DNA of 6,230 bases from Candidatus Omnitrophota bacterium (GCA_028702395.1 JAQVOV010000090.1:1-6230), one strand, 5' to 3'. Counted from the first letter of the stretch, positions 1-5,139 are shown. Numbers and translations: made by a program. Notes: a model not told the origin generated them from the letters alone.

Positions 1-927
1 GAGACAATAAGACAATTATTAAGAACCCATAAAAAAACAAAAGCAGAAATAACATTGCTTACAACTATTGTTAATGACCCGCAAGGATATGGAAGGATAA
101 TACGTAATGATAAAGATAATGTCATTAATATTATAGAAGAAAAAGATGCAGATAATGATCAAAAAAAAGTACGCGAGATAAATGTCGGAGCATATGTATT
201 CGAAGCAAGAACTCTTTTTCATGATCTTTCAAAAATAAAAATGAACAATATAAAGAAAGAATATTACCTTACAGATATAATAAAAATATGTGCAGATAAA
301 AACATGATAGTAAAAGCAGTGTTAACTAATGAAGAGGAAGAAGGCATGGGTATAAATTCTAGAGTGGAGTTAGCAAAAGCAGAAAAGATAATAAAAGACA
401 GGGTTTTAAATGATCTTATGAAAAAAGGTGTAACTATCGTAAGTCCCCAAACAACATTCATTGATAAAAGTGTAAAAATTGGGCAGGATACAGTAATATA
501 TCCTCATACAGTTATTGAACAAAATGTAACTATCGGAAAAGGTTGCAAGATCGGGCCTTTTGCCCGCATAAGGCCTGGTTCAAAAGTAAAGAATAATGTT
601 TATGTAGGGACCTTTGTTGAAATTGTCAGAACGACCATAGGAGATAATACTAAAGTAGGACATCAAACATATTTAGGCGATACTGTTGTCGGAAAGAACG
701 TAAATATAGGAGCAGGAACGATCACGGCTAATTATGACGGAAAAAATAAAAATAAAACAGTTATAGAAGATGGGGCTTTTATAGGAGTAAGTACAAATTT
801 GATCGCACCTGTTAAAATAGGAAGAAAAGCTGTTACAGGAGCAGGAAGCGTAATTCCTAAACAGCACAATGTTCCAGCCGGAGCAGTTGTTGCAGGAGTC
901 CCTGCTAAAATAATAAAAAAGAAGTAA
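1..927 (+). CDS. glmU: Bifunctional GlmU (GlcNAc-1-P uridylyltransferase / GlcN-1-P acetyltransferase), 5' end outside window
   Basis: GlmU acetylates glucosamine-1-phosphate with acetyl-CoA and then couples the product to UTP, giving UDP-GlcNAc for peptidoglycan and other envelope polymers in the cytoplasm. The frame is open from base 1 (codon 1 = GAG) with 308 residues visible; by comparison with E. coli about 109 N-terminal residues lie upstream. Residues 1-120 are the end of the nucleotidyltransferase domain: DPQGYGR (26-32), EINVG, YYLTD and GINSR, whose N119 matches the metal-binding Asn227 of E. coli. From about residue 140 a left-handed beta-helix of hexapeptide repeats begins. Acetyltransferase residues are mostly present: R191 (=R333), catalytic H221 (=H363), Y224 (=Y366), N244 (=N386) and K250 (=K392). 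Oddities: the K351 equivalent is V209 (followed by R210), the helix is about 35 residues shorter than in E. coli before GPFAR, and the protein ends in a GVPAKIIKKK tail more typical of other hexapeptide acyltransferases. A GlmU-like fusion with changed substrate use cannot be excluded. Confidence 0.93.
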   Translation, partial: ETIRQLLRTHKKTKAEITLLTTIVNDPQGYGRIIRNDKDNVINIIEEKDADNDQKKVREINVGAYVFEARTLFHDLSKIKMNNIKKEYYLTDIIKICADKNMIVKAVLTNEEEEGMGINSRVELAKAEKIIKDRVLNDLMKKGVTIVSPQTTFIDKSVKIGQDTVIYPHTVIEQNVTIGKGCKIGPFARIRPGSKVKNNVYVGTFVEIVRTTIGDNTKVGHQTYLGDTVVGKNVNIGAGTITANYDGKNKNKTVIEDGAFIGVSTNLIAPVKIGRKAVTGAGSVIPKQHNVPAGAVVAGVPAKIIKKK

Positions 928-951
928 TCTCTGAAAAAGGGAGCAGGAAAA

Positions 952-974
952 TGTCTGTTCTAGTTTTACAGACA
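952..974 (+). repeat. Perfect 7-bp inverted repeat (hairpin) between glmU and prs
   Basis: TGTCTGT at 952-958 is the exact reverse complement of ACAGACA at 968-974, separated by a 9-nt loop. The 3' arm runs straight into the hexamer repeat that follows. No U-tract follows, so it does not look like an intrinsic terminator. It could fold in the glmU-prs mRNA. Confidence 0.5.
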
Positions 975-995
975 CTGACACTGGCACTGACACTT
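968..995 (+). repeat. Imperfect 6-bp tandem repeat (ACTGAC) upstream of prs
   Basis: Four hexamers, ACAGAC, ACTGAC, ACTGGC and ACTGAC, followed by ACTT, occupy most of the space just before the prs ribosome binding site (AAGGGAG, 999-1005). It contains ACAGACAC (968-975), an 8-mer found again, in both orientations, in the gap before rplI. Function is unknown; replication slippage may have made it. Confidence 0.7.
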
Positions 996-1011
996 AATAA
1001 GGGAGAAAAAC

Positions 1012-1959
1012 ATGACAGATAAAATGAAGATATTTGCAGGAAACGGGAACAGACTTTTAGCAGAAAAGATCTGTAAAGATTTAAAGATCAAAATAGGGGA
1101 AGCTGTTATAGATAGATTTAGTGATGGTGAAGTAAGGGTTAAAATAGTAGAAAACGTCAGAGGAGAAGATGTTTTTGTTATTCAGTCCACTTCTGCACCT
1201 GCGAATGAACACATTATGGAACTACTGATAATGATAGATGCTCTTAAAAGAGCATCAGCATCTAGAATAACAGCTGTTTTGCCATATTTTGGATATGCCA
1301 GACAAGACAGAAAAGATCAACCAAGAGTGCCTATTACAGCTAAACTTGTAGCAAACTTACTTTCAAGAGCAGGGGCTGACAGGGTTTTAACAATTGATCT
1401 ACATGCAGATCAGATACAAGGATTTTTTGATATTCCGTTGGATCACTTGTATGCTGTAAATGACCTGACAGCGCACATAAAAAAATTCAATATTGAAAAC
1501 CTTGTTGTTGTTTCTCCTGATGTAGGCGGAATAAAAAGAGCCCGAACTTTTGCAAAAAAGCTGAATGCAGACCTTGCTATAGTCGATAAGAGACGAATTG
1601 ACGATAAGAAGATAGAGGTAATGAATATTATGGGAGAAGTAAGAGGCAGAAATGTTGTTATGGTAGATGACATTGTTGCAACTGCAGGATCCTTGACAGA
1701 AGCTTCGCAAGCATTAAAAAATGCAGGAGCATGCGACATTTATGTTGCTATAACACATGGAGTACTTGCAGGGCCTGCTGTAGAAAAAATAAGGTTAAGT
1801 GCTATAAAGAAGATCTTTTTAACAGACACTATTCACATTGGCAATGAAAAAGCAGATAAGTTAGGAGATAAACTGGAAATAGTTTCTGTTTCAGAATTGT
1901 TCGCAGATGCTTTTAAAAGAATACATAATGAGAAATCCATTAGTGTTCTATTTCAATAA
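1012..1959 (+). CDS. prs: Ribose-phosphate pyrophosphokinase (PRPP synthetase)
   Basis: Transfers pyrophosphate from ATP to ribose-5-phosphate, making PRPP for purine, pyrimidine, NAD, His and Trp synthesis. The 315-residue length and full set of landmarks match bacterial class I enzymes: FSDGE (36-40), the ATP-binding loop PYFGYARQDRK (91-101), TIDLHADQIQGFF (127-139), SPDVGG (168-173), the catalytic flexible loop DKRR with K193 and R195, EVMNIMGEV (202-210), the PRPP loop around VDDIVATAGS (218-227), and the C-terminal SVLF. The start is supported by AAGGGAG at 999-1005, 6 nt before the ATG; an internal ATG at 1024 (Met5) has no comparable site. One oddity is Ala223 where bacterial enzymes usually have Asp (DTAG/DTGG); other substitutions occur there in some Prs proteins, so activity is still expected. 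It lies between glmU and rplY, as in Bacillus. Confidence 0.97.
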   Translation: MTDKMKIFAGNGNRLLAEKICKDLKIKIGEAVIDRFSDGEVRVKIVENVRGEDVFVIQSTSAPANEHIMELLIMIDALKRASASRITAVLPYFGYARQDRKDQPRVPITAKLVANLLSRAGADRVLTIDLHADQIQGFFDIPLDHLYAVNDLTAHIKKFNIENLVVVSPDVGGIKRARTFAKKLNADLAIVDKRRIDDKKIEVMNIMGEVRGRNVVMVDDIVATAGSLTEASQALKNAGACDIYVAITHGVLAGPAVEKIRLSAIKKIFLTDTIHIGNEKADKLGDKLEIVSVSELFADAFKRIHNEKSISVLFQ

Positions 1960-1964
1960 ATAAA

Positions 1965-1999
1965 CGAGCTGCGAGCCGCGAGCCGCGAGCTGCGAGCTT
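1965..1999 (+). repeat. 7-bp tandem repeat array (CGAGCYG, five units) between prs and rplY
   Basis: Five consecutive heptamers start 5 nt after the prs stop codon. Units 1 and 4 are CGAGCTG, units 2 and 3 are CGAGCCG, and unit 5 is CGAGCTT. The tract is about 74% GC (26 of 35) in a window of roughly 36% GC. There is no open reading frame here. The unit differs by one base from the CGAGCTA unit of the array before rpsF, so the two arrays are probably related. Confidence 0.9.
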
Positions 2000-2037
2000 T
2001 AACGGAAAGATACAGAAAATATTCCTTAAAAGCACGT

Positions 2038-2060
2038 AGCTCACGGCTTGAGGCGCGCAG
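2038..2060 (+). repeat. Degenerate inverted copy of the heptamer array; possible hairpin arm before rplY
   Basis: This 23-nt stretch matches the reverse complement of the upstream array (roughly 1970-1992) at 19 of 23 positions and keeps the 7-bp register (AGCTCAC, GGCTTGA, GGCGCGC). At least one mismatch would be a G-U pair in RNA. Together with the array it could form a long GC-rich stem around an A-rich loop of about 40 nt, ending 10 nt before the rplY ribosome binding site (GGAGG, 2071-2075). The match is seen in the sequence; folding in the cell is inferred. Confidence 0.6.
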
Positions 2061-2083
2061 CATGAAACATGGAGGAAAAATAA

Positions 2084-2746
2084 ATGGAAAGAGTTAAATT
2101 AAATGCCCAGATCAGAAAAGAAACGGGCAAAGGTAAAAACAAAGTTTTAAGGGCAAACGGAGAGGTTCCGGTTGTTTCTTATAAAGGTGGGAAAGAAGCA
2201 ACAGTTTTGCAAGTCAATGCAAAAGATCTGGCGCAGGCACTTCACACAAAGGCAGGACTAAATGTTCTTATAGATCTTAACATTAAAGGAAAGAAAGAGC
2301 CTATGACCGTAGTTGTTCAAGAGATACAAAGAGATCCTTTAAAGGATGATATCCTTCATGTTGATTTTCATGAGATATCTTTACAAGATACAGTAACTAT
2401 GAATATTCCCGTATCTTTGCATGGGCAAGCAAAAAAAGTTATTGCAAAAAATGCTATGGTAGAACATGTTTTATGGGAAATAGAAATAGAGTGTTTAGCA
2501 ACAAATATCCCAGAGAAATTTGTAGTTGAAATATCAGAACTAGAAATAGGTGATTCAATACACGTTAAAGATCTAAAACCTATAGAGGGAGTTAAGATAT
2601 TGAACGATCCTGAAGCTGTTATTGTTACAACAAAGTCTATTAAAGAGGAAGAAGAGCCTTCTGAAGGTGAAGAAGGGGAAACAGGAGAGCCTGAAGTTAT
2701 AGCTAAAGGAAAGATAGAAGAAAAGGCAGAAGAAGAAAAAGAATAA
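2084..2746 (+). CDS. rplY: Large-subunit ribosomal protein L25/CTC (long, two-domain TL5 type)
   Basis: Binds 5S rRNA in the central protuberance of the 50S subunit. At 220 residues it is the long CTC/TL5 form, not the roughly 95-residue E. coli L25. Residues 1-92 are the L25 domain, with RKETGKGKNKVLR (11-23), EVPVVSYKGG and the family signature EIQRDPLKDDILHVDF near the domain end. Residues 93-185 fit the beta-rich TL5 C-terminal domain (IPVSLHGQA, IECLATNIPEKF, DSIHVKDL). The rest is a very acidic, Glu-rich, probably disordered tail common in this family. GGAGG (2071-2075) lies 8 nt before the ATG. An ATG at 2062 is out of frame. TAA (2744-2746) is followed in frame by TAG (2747-2749), a double stop, and pth begins 4 nt later, suggesting coupled translation. 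In Bacillus the CTC protein is stress-induced; no such control site is visible here. Confidence 0.95.
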   Translation: MERVKLNAQIRKETGKGKNKVLRANGEVPVVSYKGGKEATVLQVNAKDLAQALHTKAGLNVLIDLNIKGKKEPMTVVVQEIQRDPLKDDILHVDFHEISLQDTVTMNIPVSLHGQAKKVIAKNAMVEHVLWEIEIECLATNIPEKFVVEISELEIGDSIHVKDLKPIEGVKILNDPEAVIVTTKSIKEEEEPSEGEEGETGEPEVIAKGKIEEKAEEEKE

Positions 2747-2750
2747 TAGA

Positions 2751-3305
2751 ATGAAAATAATAGCAGGATTAGGTAATCCAGGAAAAGAGTATGAAAAAAC
2801 ACGGCATAATGCCGGGTTTATGGCAATAGATGTTCTTTCAAAAAAACATGGTATATCTGTAAAAAAGAATGCTTTTAATGGATTAATAGGCCAGGGAACA
2901 ATAGCAGGTAAAAAAGTGATGCTGATAAAACCTCAAACCTATATGAATTTATCAGGGATAGCATTAAAGGCAGTAGCTGACAAGATAGAGAATTCTAATG
3001 ATCTGTTAGTTGTACATGATGATATAGATATAGCATTGGGAAAAATAAGGATAAGGTCCGGAGGCTCTAGCGGAGGGCATAACGGTATTTCTTCAATAAT
3101 AGATCAGTTGGGAACAAAAGATTTTGATAGGCTTAGAATAGGAATTAAGCCCAGTTATGAAATAAGAGATACTGCAGAATTCGTATTAGGCAATTTGTCT
3201 AAAGAAGAACAGCTAATAATAAGGGATATAGTGAATATATCCGTAGAAGCAATAGAAACATGGCTTGTAAAAGATATAGCTACATGTATGAGCTTATATA
3301 ATTAA
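2751..3305 (+). CDS. pth: Peptidyl-tRNA hydrolase
   Basis: Cleaves the ester bond of peptidyl-tRNAs that drop off the ribosome, recycling tRNA in the cytoplasm. At 184 residues it is close to the usual 185-195. Family landmarks are complete: GLGNPGKEYEKTRHNAGF (6-23) with N9 and catalytic H19, KPQTYMNLSG (60-69) with N66, HDDIDI (89-94) with D90 (the E. coli D93 position), and GGSSGGHNGISS (104-115) with N111. The start is 4 nt after the rplY stop. There is no strong Shine-Dalgarno, only the purine-rich end of rplY, so initiation probably depends on ribosomes finishing rplY. The rplY-pth pairing is widely conserved. Confidence 0.96.
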   Translation: MKIIAGLGNPGKEYEKTRHNAGFMAIDVLSKKHGISVKKNAFNGLIGQGTIAGKKVMLIKPQTYMNLSGIALKAVADKIENSNDLLVVHDDIDIALGKIRIRSGGSSGGHNGISSIIDQLGTKDFDRLRIGIKPSYEIRDTAEFVLGNLSKEEQLIIRDIVNISVEAIETWLVKDIATCMSLYN

Positions 3306-3320
3306 AGGGAAACAACAAAA

Positions 3321-3350
3321 AGCTACGAGCTACGAGCTACGAGCTACGAG
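3321..3350 (+). repeat. Perfect 7-bp tandem repeat array (AGCTACG, four units) between pth and rpsF
   Basis: Four identical heptamers AGCTACG (3321-3348) plus AG begin 15 nt after the pth stop. In the shifted register the unit is CGAGCTA, one base from the CGAGCTG unit in the gap before rplY. Its 8-mer GAGCTACG occurs three times here, and the exact reverse complement CGTAGCTC lies at 2035-2042 in the rplY leader. Perfect identity of units suggests recent expansion or homogenisation. Confidence 0.93.
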
Positions 3351-3388
3351 ATCTAAGGGAAGTTTTAAGCTTTCGTTAACTCTCGGAA

Positions 3389-3416
3389 CACGCAGCGCGA
3401 GTCACGGAGCGCGAAA
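3389..3416 (+). repeat. GC-rich degenerate 14-bp direct repeat before rpsF
   Basis: Two adjacent 14-mers (3389-3402 and 3403-3416) agree at 11 of 14 positions; both contain AGCGCGA, at 3394-3400 and 3408-3414. The 14-bp period is twice the 7-bp period of the array about 40 nt upstream, and the tract is about 68% GC. TCACGG is also shared with the rplY leader (2041-2046). It ends just before the rpsF Shine-Dalgarno (AAAGGAG, 3418-3424) and may be a decayed relative of the heptamer arrays. Confidence 0.5.
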
Positions 3417-3433
3417 TAAAGGAGAGAGAAAAG

Positions 3434-3718
3434 ATGAAAAAGTATGAAACAGTATTTGTTTTTAAAACAGGGACAGAAGAGGAAATAGATAGCCGGCTTA
3501 TGTTCGTACGAAATCTTATCAAGCAAAATGGAGGCGCCATTGAAGCAGAGGATAAGTGGGGAGAAAAGAAGTTTTATCATGCTATGAACAAGGAAGCAAA
3601 AGGCTTTTATGTTAAAGTGAATTATTCTATAGAAGGATCAAAGATCGATGGGATGCAGAAAGTTTGCACACTTAATCCTGATGTTTTGAGAACTATGGTA
3701 GTTAAAAGAGAAGAATAA
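3434..3718 (+). CDS. rpsF: Small-subunit ribosomal protein S6
   Basis: S6 binds with S18 to the central domain of 16S rRNA during 30S assembly. The 94 residues cover the whole single-domain ferredoxin-like fold: MKKYETVFVFKTGTEEE at the start, GGAIEAEDKWGEKKF in the middle, GFYVKVNYSIEGS, and LNPDVLRTMVVKREE at the end. There is no C-terminal extension. AAAGGAG at 3418-3424 sits 9 nt before the ATG. It heads the S6-SSB-S18 cluster, with ssb 11 nt downstream. I looked for the known S6:S18-binding leader; its exposed CCG is absent from the 128-nt gap, so autoregulation by that motif is not supported here. Confidence 0.95.
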   Translation: MKKYETVFVFKTGTEEEIDSRLMFVRNLIKQNGGAIEAEDKWGEKKFYHAMNKEAKGFYVKVNYSIEGSKIDGMQKVCTLNPDVLRTMVVKREE

Positions 3719-3729
3719 AGGAGGATAAT

Positions 3730-4185
3730 ATGGCTGGAAGTTTAAACAGAGTATTTTTAATGGGCAATCTTACAAGAGACCCTGAACTTAGGTATGTTCC
3801 TAGCGGGGCAGCTATAACAACTTTTACTGTTGCGGTCAATAGGACATATTCAAATCAAGCTGGAGAAAAAAAGGAAGAAGTATCTTTCATTAGAGTTGTT
3901 GCATGGGGTAGACAAGCAGAAACATGCGGACAATATCTTTCTAAGGGATCTCCTGTTTTTGTTGAAGGCAGGTTATCAACAAGATCATGGGAAGCTCAAG
4001 ATGGTCAAAAAAGAAGCATGACAGAAGTAGTTGCAGCTAATGTGCAGTTTTTAAGGGGAGCTAATTATAAAGGATCACCTGCAGAAGGACAGGAACACGA
4101 GGCTGTTCCTATGCAAAACGATATACAGTCAATAGATATTGATATGAACATGGGTATGCCAGCAGATGGGGATATCCCTTTTTAA
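3730..4185 (+). CDS. ssb: Single-stranded DNA-binding protein
   Basis: Coats single-stranded DNA at replication forks and repair sites, and recruits partner proteins through its C-terminal tip. It is 151 residues. Residues 1-108 are the OB fold: LNRVFLMGNLTRDPELRY (5-22), TTFTVAVNR, EEVSFIRVVAWGRQAE, YLSKGSPVFVEGRLSTRSW, and the end strand around VVAANVQFL. A short low-complexity linker rich in Asp and Met leads to the tip DGDIPF (146-151), a close variant of the usual DDDIPF that binds partners. AGGAGG at 3719-3724, directly after the rpsF stop and 5 nt before the ATG, is the strongest ribosome binding site in the window. Position between rpsF and rpsR is typical in many bacteria and links ribosome and replication supply. 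Confidence 0.97.
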   Translation: MAGSLNRVFLMGNLTRDPELRYVPSGAAITTFTVAVNRTYSNQAGEKKEEVSFIRVVAWGRQAETCGQYLSKGSPVFVEGRLSTRSWEAQDGQKRSMTEVVAANVQFLRGANYKGSPAEGQEHEAVPMQNDIQSIDIDMNMGMPADGDIPF

Positions 4186-4197
4186 GCGATTATAATG

Positions 4198-4203
4198 AAA
4201 GGA
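4198..4203 (+). promoter_or_regulatory. Ribosome binding site fixing the rpsR start
   Basis: AAAGGA at 4198-4203 is 6 nt before the ATG at 4210. An in-frame ATG at 4195 overlaps the region just upstream of this site and has no Shine-Dalgarno of its own, so 4210 is preferred. The longer form would only add MKGKN. Confidence 0.7.
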
Positions 4204-4209
4204 AAAAAC

Positions 4210-4518
4210 ATGGATACAAGGATGAATAATGATTCTAGATCGAATAGTGATTCAAGATCAAGCAGAGATTCAAGAACGAAAAAAGATTCAAAGAATGACA
4301 AAAAGAAGGTTTTTAAAAAAGCTAAGTGCCGATATTGTTTAGATAAAGTAAAGGCAATAGATTATCTTGATTATGAAAACCTTAAAAGAATGATCACTGA
4401 AAGAGGAAAGATCCTTCCTTCGAGGATAACTGGAACGTGTGCAAAACACCAGAGACAATTGGCAACAGCAGTTAAAAGAGCTAGACAAATAGGGTTGTTA
4501 CCGTATCTAGCAGAATAA
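4210..4518 (+). CDS. rpsR: Small-subunit ribosomal protein S18, with repetitive N-terminal tail and Cys-containing form
   Basis: S18 partners S6 on the 30S platform. From the ATG at 4210 the protein is 102 residues, against a usual 70-90. The conserved core is residues 35-102: FKKAKCRYC (35-43), IDYLDYENLKRMITERGKI (50-68), LPSRITGTCAKHQRQLATAVKRARQIGLLPYL (69-100). Cys40, Cys43, Cys77 and His80 form a CxxC...CxxH set, consistent with the zinc-binding (C+) version of S18; metal binding is inferred. Residues 8-31 are an added Asp/Ser/Arg/Lys tail of four six-residue units of DSRSNS type, encoded by an 18-bp tandem repeat, and probably disordered. The gene follows ssb by 24 nt and depends on the AAAGGA site at 4198. 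Confidence 0.95.
   Translation: MDTRMNNDSRSNSDSRSSRDSRTKKDSKNDKKKVFKKAKCRYCLDKVKAIDYLDYENLKRMITERGKILPSRITGTCAKHQRQLATAVKRARQIGLLPYLAE
4231..4302 (+). repeat. Imperfect 18-bp tandem repeat (four units) inside rpsR
   Basis: Four 18-bp units begin at 4231, 4249, 4267 and 4285, each opening with GATTC. The middle units share GATTCAAGA. The period is a multiple of three, so each unit adds six residues (DSR-type) to the S18 N-terminus and the frame is kept. Divergence grows toward the last unit, which merges with the lysine-rich start of the core domain. Confidence 0.75.
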
Positions 4519-4523
4519 ACATG

Positions 4524-4591
4524 AGCTTTTGCGTCATGTGTCTGTGTGTCATGAGTAAAGCTGTGGAAAATTAAACAAAGCTTTCTTTTTT
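4524..4591 (+). terminator. Weak attenuator-like element between rpsR and rplI (tentative)
   Basis: AGCTTT (4524-4529), AAAGCT (4557-4562) and AGCTTT (4579-4584) are mutually complementary, so the middle copy can pair with either neighbour. The second pairing (6 bp, 16-nt loop) is followed by CTTTTTT (4585-4591), as in a weak intrinsic terminator; the first would prevent it. The stem is short and AT-rich, so this may be chance. Confidence 0.22.
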
Positions 4592-4628
4592 AAGACGCAA
4601 TACACATTACACAAGACGCACAGACACA
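4537..4628 (+). repeat. Imperfect 19-bp inverted repeat in the rplI leader
   Basis: The arms 4537-4555 and 4610-4628 are complementary at 16 of 19 positions, with one further pair as G-U in RNA. They are separated by 54 nt. The left arm carries GTGTCTGT (4538-4545) and the right arm ACAGACAC (4620-4627), the same 8-mer as before prs. A second, 7-bp pairing exists between TTGCGTC (4529-4535) and GACGCAA (4594-4600). The right arm ends 3 nt before the rplI Shine-Dalgarno, so folding could affect access to it. Confidence 0.5.
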
Positions 4629-4646
4629 AATAAAGGAGAAATTATT

Positions 4647-5090
4647 ATGGAAGTGATATTAATAACTGATGTGGAAAAATTAGGGAAACAAGGCGACAAA
4701 GTTAAAGTAAAGGATGGCTATGGAAGAAATTTTCTAATTCCTAACAAACAGGCTGTTGTTGCTACTGCTCAAACCTTGAAAATGGTTGAAAAGCTTAAAA
4801 TAAAAAGAGAGTTAGAGGAAAAAAAGATCAAAGATGAAGCAGAGAAGCTTAAAGTAAAAGTAGAAAGCCTTTCAATTACAATTGCTGCTGAAGCAGGAGA
4901 AGAAGATAAGCTTTTTGGAACAATAACACATGATATGATAAAGGATGCTTTGGCTATAGAAAACATTATTGTTGATAAAAGGAAAATTTCTATTGAAGAG
5001 ACCATAAAAAAACTAGGGGTTTATGATATAAACATCAAGTTTCATCCGGAAGTTATGGCTACTGTAAGAATATGGGTTGTAAAAAAGTAA
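4647..5090 (+). CDS. rplI: Large-subunit ribosomal protein L9
   Basis: L9 binds 23S rRNA near the L1 stalk and reaches toward the neighbouring ribosome; it influences frame maintenance. The 147-residue length is normal. The N-terminal domain (1-40) has the family signature GKQGDKVKVKDGYGRNFLIP (13-32). Residues 41-75 form the long, Lys/Glu-rich connecting helix. The C-terminal domain (76-147) has EDKLFGTIT, VDKRKISIEETIKKLGVYDI and KFHPEVMATVRIWVV. AAAGGAG at 4632-4638 lies 8 nt before the ATG. The rpsR-rplI-dnaB order is conserved in many bacteria, though the 128-nt gap to rpsR is wide and holds inverted repeats, so rplI may be separately controlled. Confidence 0.96.
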   Translation: MEVILITDVEKLGKQGDKVKVKDGYGRNFLIPNKQAVVATAQTLKMVEKLKIKRELEEKKIKDEAEKLKVKVESLSITIAAEAGEEDKLFGTITHDMIKDALAIENIIVDKRKISIEETIKKLGVYDINIKFHPEVMATVRIWVVKK

Positions 5091-5105
5091 ATTATCTTAT
5101 ATAAT
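5077..5105 (+). promoter_or_regulatory. Sigma-70-type promoter candidate for dnaB
   Basis: TTGTAA (5077-5082, four of six consensus bases) and TATAAT (5100-5105, all six) are separated by the ideal 17 nt. The -35 lies over the end of rplI. Transcription would begin near 5112, giving a leader of about 28 nt before the dnaB ATG. Such AT-rich matches can occur by chance in this genome, but both position and spacing are apt. Confidence 0.45.
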
Positions 5106-5139
5106 AAGTATCCAACATAATATAAATATAGAGTAATAT

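Noticed and set aside
55..57. TTG at 55 as the start of glmU
   Set aside because: The frame is open to base 1 and the upstream codons read as normal GlmU sequence; the gene simply begins outside the window.
952..974. Intrinsic terminator after glmU
   Set aside because: The hairpin is only 7 bp and is followed by the ACTGAC repeat, not a T-run.
673..993. Minus-strand open frames, here and at 19-222, 264-461, 1399-1739, 2368-2802, 3365-3580 and 4769-5005
   Set aside because: They lie mostly opposite clearly conserved genes, have no recognisable domains, and have odd compositions (Cys/Phe/Ser-rich) expected of antisense reading.
3321..3350. CRISPR array
   Set aside because: Repeat units are 7 bp and contiguous with no spacers; no cas genes are present.
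3306..3433. S6:S18 autoregulatory leader before rpsF
   Set aside because: The motif needs an exposed CCG; no CCG occurs on the + strand in this gap.
3830..4021. 63-codon + strand open frame inside ssb
   Set aside because: Overlaps the OB fold of SSB in another frame, with no family resemblance.
4195..4197. ATG at 4195 as the rpsR start
   Set aside because: No Shine-Dalgarno precedes it; AAAGGA at 4198-4203 is well placed for the ATG at 4210.
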